Assembly (NCBI RefSeq): GCF_029277305.1
Contig: NZ_CP119526.1
Strand: one strand, 5' to 3'
Origin: Guptibacillus hwajinpoensis
Lineage (GTDB): Bacteria > Bacillota > Bacilli > Bacillales > Guptibacillaceae
Length of the DNA: 64,000 nucleotides
The notes under the pieces were generated by a model. It had not been told where the DNA came from. It made no database searches and worked only from the letters and a program-made list of their open reading frames with translations. Both the position numbers and the translations under genes were made by a program. Numbering within the stretch: position 1 is the stretch's first letter; each line of letters starts with the position of its first letter. Of the stretch, positions 58,093 to 64,000 are shown piece after piece.

Positions 58093-58347
58093 TTAAGAAC
58101 TGGACCGAGGATGAGAACGTGCAAATTGAACAAATGTTTCTTCGTCGCCTATTTCTCCACAAGCTGCACACTGAATGCGCATTTCAGGTCCTTTATAGGC
58201 TAGATGAAAGGGATCCGTCGCACCTTCTTCCATTACTGATACAACTTCTCCAGTTTCAGGATCCAGCTTTACTGATGTTGCTCGTTGTTCAATTTTATTA
58301 AATCTCATTCGATTTGTTTTACATCTTGGACATAAGTAAGCAGTCAT
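58093..58347 (-). CDS. Small zinc-ribbon protein
   Basis: 84 residues, two CxxC knuckles: YLCPRCKTNRMRFNKIEQR near the start and IQCAACGEIGDEETFVQFAR near the end, spaced about 55 residues, so they likely bind one zinc. The middle is KLDPETGEVVSVMEEGATDP. The ATG follows AAAAGGGAGTGACAC. A promoter with the 16-mer shared with rnpB lies about 45 bp upstream. Function not known. Confidence 0.75.
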   Translation of the reverse strand: MTAYLCPRCKTNRMRFNKIEQRATSVKLDPETGEVVSVMEEGATDPFHLAYKGPEMRIQCAACGEIGDEETFVQFARSHPRSSS

Positions 58348-58391
58348 TGTGTCACTCCCTTTTTCTATAGTGTTTCTCTAGAATGGGAATT

Positions 58392-58420
58392 ATTATACAT
58401 TCAATACGGTAAGTGAAATT
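58392..58420 (-). promoter_or_regulatory. Promoter region of the zinc-ribbon gene with shared 16-bp motif
   Basis: TATAAT (58392-58397) on the minus strand lies 45 bp before the ATG. AATTTCACTTACCGTA (58405-58420), identical to the motif in the distal rnpB promoter, overlaps the expected -35 region. No good -35 hexamer is seen. Confidence 0.45.
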
Positions 58421-58432
58421 AGAATTAAGTCG

Positions 58433-58460
58433 ATAAACGAGCAGCGCAATGCTCGTTTAT
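58433..58460 (-). terminator. Hairpin after yppE
   Basis: An 11-bp perfect stem ATAAACGAGCA / TGCTCGTTTAT with a 6-nt loop overlaps the yppE stop. It lacks a strong T-run, so termination is probable but not certain. Confidence 0.6.
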
Positions 58461-58816
58461 TCTGCCTGTTCGAGTAACTTTTCAAGAACAAACTCAATCG
58501 ATTGCACTCGCTCGTTAAACTTCTTTGGTCCAGTATCTTTTTGCCAAGCAACTACTGACACCATTTCTAGATTCTCATACGTATTTTTAATCTGTATAGG
58601 ATACAAATACTTAGGCTTATTCTCCATTACCCATTCACGTGCGAGTGGCTCCCACTCCTTCAACAGTTCAAGCGTCCGATCAGCAAAGGGTTTAACTTCC
58701 TCGTAGAAGTTAACTTTATATTCATCAAGATGCGTCCTAGTGGCATATTGATTTCGCGCTTCTTCATTAAGTTCTAATAACTCTTTCGTTAAGTGTAGTA
58801 GCTTATCTTGTTTCAT
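58457..58816 (-). CDS. yppE: YppE-family protein (DUF1798)
   Basis: 119 residues from the ATG at 58816 (AGGAGTGAC site). The sequence shows the helical DUF1798 pattern: DEYKVNFYEEVKPFADRTLE, LLKEWEPLAREWVMENKPKY, LYPIQIKNTYENLEMVSVVA, matching B. subtilis YppE (Y-D-F-F-E-T-I-K-P ... P-K-Y-V). Structure of YppE is a helical bundle; function unknown. It precedes racA and sspM as part of the conserved ponA-recU-yppC-sspM-yppE order. Confidence 0.82.
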   Translation of the reverse strand: MKQDKLLHLTKELLELNEEARNQYATRTHLDEYKVNFYEEVKPFADRTLELLKEWEPLAREWVMENKPKYLYPIQIKNTYENLEMVSVVAWQKDTGPKKFNERVQSIEFVLEKLLEQAE

Positions 58817-58892
58817 ACCAGTCACTCCTATCATATTAATCCTAACATAGAATCTTATCGATTTTCATAAAGAGTGACCTTGATGACAAACA

Positions 58893-58922
58893 AAAAACCT
58901 TATATCCATATCGGACATAAGG
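58893..58922 (-). terminator. Terminator of racA
   Basis: Stem CCTTATGTCC / GGATATAAGG with a 5-nt loop and TTTTTTG on the minus strand. Confidence 0.82.
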
Positions 58923-58944
58923 CCAGAAGTGAACCATTAGGATG

Positions 58945-59442
58945 TTAGAAACTGAATAGACTCATGATCCATGGACGCTTTACTTTGCCCGACGACTGAC
59001 CTACTGCCTCCTGAATAGACGTATGATCTTCAAGTTCAACTAACTTCTCTTCCAAAGAAGTTACTTTCTTTACAAGTTCATCTAGTTCAGATCGATGCTG
59101 AAGAACTTGCACTGTAATCACTTCATTCGCTTTTTCTTCTAACTGACGCTCAAGTTGTTCTAATCTTACAGTAAAACGATCAAGTCTTTGTTCAAAAGAT
59201 TCCTGTGAGATGACTTTTATGGGAGAAGATTTTTCATTTGTTCCCCCTTTAATCTTCTCCATTGAATAACCCTTTCGCAAATCATTTTTGATTGATTTCA
59301 ACTCCTCTAACGTATCATTAGTAAATAGAAAGTGGCCTTTTTCATTTTTCTCACACGATAACTCAAAATACTTTACCCAGCGCTGAACAGTAGTAGGGTT
59401 TACACCAAGTTCATCTGAAACCTGTTTTGTTTTTAATAACAT
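58945..59442 (-). CDS. racA: Chromosome-anchoring protein RacA
   Basis: 165 residues. The MerR-like winged helix LKTKQVSDELGVNPTTVQRW, then VKYFELSCEKNEKGHFLFTN closely follows B. subtilis RacA, with R-W-V-K and G-H-x-x-F-T conserved. A central coiled coil (FEQRLDRFTVRLEQLERQLE) and a short C-terminal segment ending PWIMSLFSF, probably the DivIVA/pole-binding tail, follow. RacA binds centromere-like ram sites and tethers the chromosome to the cell pole during sporulation. Its placement next to yppE differs from B. subtilis. Confidence 0.8.
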   Translation of the reverse strand: MLLKTKQVSDELGVNPTTVQRWVKYFELSCEKNEKGHFLFTNDTLEELKSIKNDLRKGYSMEKIKGGTNEKSSPIKVISQESFEQRLDRFTVRLEQLERQLEEKANEVITVQVLQHRSELDELVKKVTSLEEKLVELEDHTSIQEAVGQSSGKVKRPWIMSLFSF

Positions 59443-59652
59443 GCAATCCCATCCCTTCTGTCAATCTCAGGCCGTAGCCTGTTTTATTGTATTGGATATA
59501 TTCGCCCTTTCTTATCCATTGCCTTCTTCTCTGACAAAACTAGAACCGTTTCGGCAAAGGTAGTGGTTTACCGCTAAAGGAAGATGAATTCGACACGTTG
59601 AAAGAATGATTTTGTAACATCTGCTCACACTAATAAGAGGAGGTGACATGTA

Positions 59653-59769
59653 ATGACCAAAAAGCAGAAAGTAGAAAAAACGGCTCGAAAAAGACAACCT
59701 AATCAAGAAGAAACAAGAACTGGATATGGCAATAAAAAAATTGAAGGCCCAGATCGTCCTTCAACATAG
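59653..59769 (+). CDS. sspM: Small acid-soluble spore protein SspM
   Basis: 38 residues, MTKKQKVEKTARKRQPNQEE then TRTGYGNKKIEGPDRPST. The K/R/Q-rich body and C-terminal G-P-[ND]-R-P-S-T ending match B. subtilis SspM. The ATG follows AGGAGGTGACATGTA. It lies between yppE and yppC, as in B. subtilis. It is a minor forespore SASP of unknown role. Confidence 0.88.
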   Translation: MTKKQKVEKTARKRQPNQEETRTGYGNKKIEGPDRPST

Positions 59770-59778
59770 ACGCAGGAG

Positions 59779-60744
59779 CTATTCTCTTCGCTTCTGCTTT
59801 AATAAGTTCTCAAATTCAATACCAAATTTGATTTGACTTCTTTTCCCTTCGTACCAATCTGTAACCTCAACCATATCGGGCAGCGTTACTTCAGCATTAA
59901 GAATTTTTTGGACGTAACGCTGTCCCATATACCAGTCGACCTTTTCATTTTGATGATGCTGAATAATTGGATAAACCATCCTTACCATTGGACCATCTCT
60001 TCTTTTCCCCATAAAGCGTTCATAATCATATCGTGATCCTGTAGGATAAACCGAAGCTGAAAAATGTAGAAACTCTCGATGATAAAGGGGATGAAATAAC
60101 AGTGCACTTAGTTTTTTACCTAACTCGATGCGGTTTTTCGTATGCTTAAAGCCGCTTACTGACAGTCCATACAACCTTCCTTTCACGGTAGGAAATAACA
60201 CTGTACTGAAGTGAAACCAGTCTTGAACGTTGAAGATCATAGAACGAAACACCTTTTTTGCATAAAAATGGTGTTTCAGTACAGGTACTTCTATCACATG
60301 CTGTTCATTTATAATGAGCGCAACCATCAATCGTTTCTCATCACGTGTTAAAAAGAAAGATTCCCATTCCTCCACCATGAACTCTGACACCCCAAATGCT
60401 CTGCAGCCATGAATCATAGACGTATTGCACTCTTTGCTTTTTGCATAAAGAAGAAGCTGAGGTGCTGCGTCATTAAAAATCGTCCAATTTGCACGTTCGT
60501 ATGCTAGAAAGAGATGTCGCAATTGATCCTCTTCTAATATCCTAGGAAACCACTCCCCACTTAAATCACTCATGCTCCAACCTGCATTACGAGAAACCAT
60601 AGACGCAAGAAATGCCCACTTGATTTCAGGATGCTTGTTATAAAACTTGTAGTAAAATACGGTACGTGAAATATTATCACGATTCCAAGTTGCTGTGATC
60701 GCTTTGATTTCTTCTATTAAGTGAATCGATTTCTCATTCTCCAT
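59779..60744 (-). CDS. yppC: YppC, DUF2515-family protein
   Basis: 321 residues, essentially the same as B. subtilis YppC. The DUF2515 opening is IKAITATWNRDNISRTVFYY, KFYNKHPEIKWAFLASMVSR, NAGWSMSDLSGEWFP; later MFMGKRRDGP-like and YVQKILNAEVTLPDMVEVTD. No membrane segment or signal. The ATG follows AGGTGAAAAATAA. It is divergent from recU, in the conserved ponA-recU-yppC-sspM order. Function unknown. Confidence 0.9.
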   Translation of the reverse strand: MENEKSIHLIEEIKAITATWNRDNISRTVFYYKFYNKHPEIKWAFLASMVSRNAGWSMSDLSGEWFPRILEEDQLRHLFLAYERANWTIFNDAAPQLLLYAKSKECNTSMIHGCRAFGVSEFMVEEWESFFLTRDEKRLMVALIINEQHVIEVPVLKHHFYAKKVFRSMIFNVQDWFHFSTVLFPTVKGRLYGLSVSGFKHTKNRIELGKKLSALLFHPLYHREFLHFSASVYPTGSRYDYERFMGKRRDGPMVRMVYPIIQHHQNEKVDWYMGQRYVQKILNAEVTLPDMVEVTDWYEGKRSQIKFGIEFENLLKQKRRE

Positions 60745-60843
60745 TTATTTTTCACCTGCTTGAAACATTTTTGTCGTACAACTCGTTATAATTAAAGTAG
60801 AATAGATTCAGTGCACCTTTTATATTTAGAAAGGATGATTATC

Positions 60844-61446
60844 ATGCCGATTCGATATCCGAATGGAAAGCCGTACGTCCCTTCGGCCAAGAATCAGCTC
60901 GCAAGCCAGAAACAGAAATCTTACAGCAATCGAGGGATGACGCTTGAAGAAGATATAAACCAGAGTAATACGTATTATCTCTCAACAGGTAAAGCCGTTA
61001 TTCACAAAAAGCCGACTCCTGTTCAAATTGTGAACGTCGACTATCCAAAAAGAAGTGCTGCCGTCATTAAAGAAGCCTACTTCAAACAAGCTTCAACGAC
61101 GGATTACAATGGTGTTTATAACGGAAGGTACATCGATTTTGAAGCGAAAGAGACTCGCAATAAAACTTCTTTTCCCTTAAGTAACTTTCATGAGCATCAA
61201 ATCACGCATATGCAGCAAATCCATGAACAAAATGGCATTTGCTTCGTTTTGCTTCGCTTTTCTATCACAGACCAGGTCTATTATTTGGATGCAAGTCATC
61301 TCTTTACATATTGGAACACGATGAAGGATGGTGGTAGAAAATCAATTAAGAAAGAAGACATAGAGAAACAAGGTATATTGATTCCATATACTTTTCAACC
61401 ACGTATTGACTATATAAAGATTATTGATAGAATGTATTTCAATTAA
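60844..61446 (+). CDS. recU: Holliday junction resolvase RecU
   Basis: 200 residues from the ATG at 60844 (AAAGGATGATTATC site); a longer frame adds an unsupported leader. RecU motifs: MPIRYPNGKPYVPSAKNQLA, SYSNRGMTLEEDINQSNTYY, NGVYNGRYIDFEAKETRNKT (catalytic D/E-x-K), and FPLSNFHEHQITHMQQIHEQ. It cuts Holliday junctions in recombination and chromosome segregation and lies just upstream of ponA, as in many Bacillota. TATAAT at 60787-60792 is a likely -10. Confidence 0.96.
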   Translation: MPIRYPNGKPYVPSAKNQLASQKQKSYSNRGMTLEEDINQSNTYYLSTGKAVIHKKPTPVQIVNVDYPKRSAAVIKEAYFKQASTTDYNGVYNGRYIDFEAKETRNKTSFPLSNFHEHQITHMQQIHEQNGICFVLLRFSITDQVYYLDASHLFTYWNTMKDGGRKSIKKEDIEKQGILIPYTFQPRIDYIKIIDRMYFN

Positions 61447-61526
61447 AGAAGTTAGGTTTCTATTCATAAAAAAAAGGATTGTTTCGAATCCTATAAAGAG
61501 TACAGGCTTGAAAGGCAGGAATATTA

Positions 61527-64000
61527 ATGAGTGATTATCAATCTCGGCAAGAACGACGTAAATCAAACAGCAAGAAAAAACCTCCTTCCAAAAAACGAGG
61601 TAAAAGTGGTCTATTTAAGAAAATCTTACTTACATTAGTCATACTATTTCTAGTTGGTATTGCAGCTGGAGGAATTACAGCAATAGCCTATATTAATAAT
61701 GCACCAGAGCTCGATCCTGACAAGCTCGCTAACCCACAATCTTCTGTCATACTTGATAGAAATGATGAGGAAGTTCAAACCCTAGCCGGTACTGATGCTA
61801 GAGAGATAGCGAAGTTTGAAGAAATTCCAGACGTAGTGAAACAAGCATTTGTTTCTGTAGAAGACACTCGTTTCTATGAGCACTTTGGAATTGATCCTAA
61901 ACGAATTGGTGGTGCCGTCTTAGCAAACATCACACAAGGGTTCGGTGCTGAAGGCGCGAGTACAATTACACAGCAAGTCATTAAAAACTCGTTGCTTACA
62001 TCTGAGAAATCGTTAGAACGTAAGGTTCAGGAAGCTTACCTATCTGTCAAACTTGAACAGGAATATTCAAAAGATCAAATACTTGAAATGTATTTGAATA
62101 AAATCTATTTCGGTAATGGTGCTTGGGGAGTCGTTGCTGCGGCAGATACTTATTTTGGCAAGAACCTTATTGAAGAAGAATTAACCGCAGGTGAAGCTGC
62201 AATGCTTGCTGGACTTCCGCAACGACCTAGTTACTATGATCCGTTTGAAAACCCTGACGCAGCTACAAAACGCAAAAACATTGTGTTAAGCCTAATGGAA
62301 AAAGAAGGCGTTATTACTGCTGAAGAAGCTGATAAATTCCAGGCTGAAAAAGTAGAAAATATGATTGTTTCCAAAACGGAAGACACAGAAAGCGATCAGT
62401 ATAAGGTCTTTATGGATCAGGTTGTAAAAGAATTAAGAGAGCGTGATGATATCACGGAAAAAGATATCTACTCTGGTGGTCTTAAAATCTATACAACTCT
62501 AGATACACGAGCACAAGATATTACTACAGAAGTGGTTGCAAACTATCCTTATTCGAACGAAGATATTCGATCTGGTCTTGTGCTACTTGATACGAAAACA
62601 GGCTCCATTCGCGCGATTGGCGAAACACGTAAAGATGAAAACGTAATAACATATGCTACAACAGGTGGATTCCAACCTGGATCTACAGCAAAGCCAATCA
62701 TTGCTTACGGTCCAGCTATTGAGAATATGCAGTGGTCGACAGGAAGATCCCTTAAAGATGAACCTCTTAAAATTGGTGAAGCTAACATTCGAAACTGGGA
62801 CCGGAACTATCGTGGACAGGTTTCCATGAGAAGAGCACTTGAAATGTCCTATAACGTCCCTGCTGTTAACACATTTCTTGATGTTGGAGAAAAACCTGCT
62901 CAGGAATTCGCTAATAAGCTTGGTATGAATCTTGAGGATGATCAAATGGTACCTACTGCAGCAATCGGTACATTTAGTACGTCACCACTCCAAATGTCGG
63001 GAGCATATGCTGCTTTCGGTAATGGAGGAACTTATAACGAACCACACTCAGTACGAAAAGTTGTTTTCCCAAATGGGCAAGAGATTAACCTTGAGCCAGA
63101 ATCTGCGAAAGCAATGAATGACTACACAGCTTACATGATTAGTGACATGTTGAAATCAGTCGTTGATAGTGGAACAGGAACAGACGCTAAAATACCTGGA
63201 CTTCCTGTTGCTGGTAAAACAGGAACGACGAACCATGACGCTGCCGTAATACAAGAACAAGGTTTTCCTACCTCTGGAATTGTTAAGGATGCCTGGTTCG
63301 CAGGGTATACCACTGAGTATTCAATGGCCGTATGGACTGGTTATAATAAACCAAATGCTCATTATCTTGACTCCAGTAAAGGCGAAGACGATACTTCAAA
63401 ACTCCTGTTCAAAGAGATTATGAGTAGGGTTTCAGAAGGAATCAATACAGCAGATTTCCAGAAACCCGATTCCGTTATTGAGGTTGGAGTTGAGGAAAGT
63501 ACAGGCTTACTTCCTAGTGATTACACGCCGAAAGATAAAATAGTGTATGAACTATTTGTTAAAGGAAATACGCCAGAGAAAACATCTACTAAATACCAAC
63601 AACCTGATGGAGTCACTGGTTTATCAGGTCAATACAATGTAGACTCAAATAGCATAACACTATCATGGCAGCCAGGTGAAGATAAGAAATTCACTTATAA
63701 AGTTGAGATGAGCGTCAATGGTGGTGGTTATCAATCCTTAACCGAAACAGGAGAAACAAGCTTTACTATTGAAAATGTAGAAAAAGGTAGCGAATATAAA
63801 TTTAAAGTAACAGCTGTTACTGAAGCTGGAGTCTCTACTAAACCATCTGAAACAACTGTCTCCGTTCCTGCTGAGCCTGAGCCGGAACCTGAAGAAGATC
63901 CTGAAGAAGAACAAGAAGAACAAGAAGAAGAAACTCCTTCTGAAGATGGTAATGAAGAAGGCGACACTTCTGGTAATGGTGACCAAAATGGTGATGGCAA
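61527..64000 (+). CDS. ponA: Class A penicillin-binding protein PBP1a/1b, C-terminus outside window
   Basis: The ATG at 61527 follows GGCAGGAATATTA; 824 complete codons are visible. Order: basic cytoplasmic tail, membrane helix (LTLVILFLVGIAAGGITAIA), GT51 glycosyltransferase with EDTRFYEHFGID (catalytic Glu about 112) and GAEGASTITQQVIKN, then transpeptidase with S386-T-A-K, S441-Y-N and K564-T-G-T. A fibronectin type III-like domain (about 695-775) and an acidic EPEPEPEEDPEEEQEEQEEE tail follow. It polymerises and cross-links peptidoglycan and is a GpsB client. It lies 80 bp downstream of recU; the operon order recU-ponA is conserved. Confidence 0.95.
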   Translation, partial: MSDYQSRQERRKSNSKKKPPSKKRGKSGLFKKILLTLVILFLVGIAAGGITAIAYINNAPELDPDKLANPQSSVILDRNDEEVQTLAGTDAREIAKFEEIPDVVKQAFVSVEDTRFYEHFGIDPKRIGGAVLANITQGFGAEGASTITQQVIKNSLLTSEKSLERKVQEAYLSVKLEQEYSKDQILEMYLNKIYFGNGAWGVVAAADTYFGKNLIEEELTAGEAAMLAGLPQRPSYYDPFENPDAATKRKNIVLSLMEKEGVITAEEADKFQAEKVENMIVSKTEDTESDQYKVFMDQVVKELRERDDITEKDIYSGGLKIYTTLDTRAQDITTEVVANYPYSNEDIRSGLVLLDTKTGSIRAIGETRKDENVITYATTGGFQPGSTAKPIIAYGPAIENMQWSTGRSLKDEPLKIGEANIRNWDRNYRGQVSMRRALEMSYNVPAVNTFLDVGEKPAQEFANKLGMNLEDDQMVPTAAIGTFSTSPLQMSGAYAAFGNGGTYNEPHSVRKVVFPNGQEINLEPESAKAMNDYTAYMISDMLKSVVDSGTGTDAKIPGLPVAGKTGTTNHDAAVIQEQGFPTSGIVKDAWFAGYTTEYSMAVWTGYNKPNAHYLDSSKGEDDTSKLLFKEIMSRVSEGINTADFQKPDSVIEVGVEESTGLLPSDYTPKDKIVYELFVKGNTPEKTSTKYQQPDGVTGLSGQYNVDSNSITLSWQPGEDKKFTYKVEMSVNGGGYQSLTETGETSFTIENVEKGSEYKFKVTAVTEAGVSTKPSETTVSVPAEPEPEPEEDPEEEQEEQEEETPSEDGNEEGDTSGNGDQNGDG

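Noticed and set aside
59604..59632. GAATG-N17-CACACTA, a possible sigma-G promoter for sspM
   Set aside because: The expected start would fall at the first bases of the ribosome site, leaving almost no leader; plausible but too tight to call as a feature.

Overview
The window comes from a spore-forming member of the Bacillaceae (Bacillota). The gene content, a Bacillus-type RNase P RNA, strong GGAGG ribosome sites, modest GC content and many sporulation genes (cotD, racA, sspM, an alpha/beta SASP, CotF-like and YjcZ-like proteins, spo0M) all support this. The genus cannot be fixed from sequence reading alone.

Two blocks match a gene neighbourhood known from Bacillus subtilis. Left block (about 0.7-10.7 kb): ypsC, rnpB, gpsB, ypsA, cotD, then a 3'-5' exonuclease plus a cNMP/CBS/nucleotidyltransferase protein, then mrfB (yprB) and mrfA (yprA). 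Right block (about 58.4-64 kb): yppE, racA, sspM, yppC, recU and ponA, with ponA cut by the window end. In B. subtilis these blocks are separated by only a few small genes; here about 47 kb lies between them.

That middle segment holds: a YyaL-like thioredoxin-domain protein and small membrane-anchored proteins (10.8-15.4 kb); a penicillin acylase-family hydrolase, a branched-chain aminotransferase, a SatP/YaaH transporter and an acyl-CoA ligase (15.6-22 kb); a minus-strand run of small kinase, acetyltransferase, APH(6)-like kinase, flavoprotein and sugar-dehydrogenase genes (22-27.2 kb); one 10.3-kb gene for a 3425-residue protein made of about 35 carboxypeptidase-regulatory-like repeats (28-38.3 kb); spo0M, an amine oxidase-like enzyme, a methylmalonyl-CoA epimerase-like protein, a TRIC channel, a divergent MurE-like ligase and an acetamidase/formamidase (38.5-45.5 kb); a DUF3900-type protein, an HNH nuclease and folD behind a ZTP riboswitch (45.7-48.9 kb); a seven-gene tRNA operon (49.3-50 kb); then kynureninase, coat-like proteins, an amino-acid symporter, a deoxyribonucleotidase with a cysteine-less thioredoxin-reductase-like flavoprotein, a D,D-carboxypeptidase and a SASP (50.2-57.5 kb).

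Two families of short non-autonomous mobile elements occur only in this middle segment. Family 1 (five copies at 18.1, 23.2, 27.3, 44.0 and 49.0 kb) has GGCTCTTTTC-type terminal inverted repeats and 8-bp target duplications, as expected of elements moved by an ISL3-type transposase; the copies form a series of internal deletions. Family 2 (39.4 and 55.4 kb, with a remnant at 45.6 kb) has GGCTATGTTA-type ends, also with 8-bp duplications. The most unusual items are the giant repeat protein with an apparent eight-unit super-repeat, the two element families, the MurE-like ligase that has lost both diaminopimelate-recognition motifs, the thioredoxin-reductase homologue without its CxxC, and a 16-bp motif shared by the rnpB promoter and another promoter 56 kb away.
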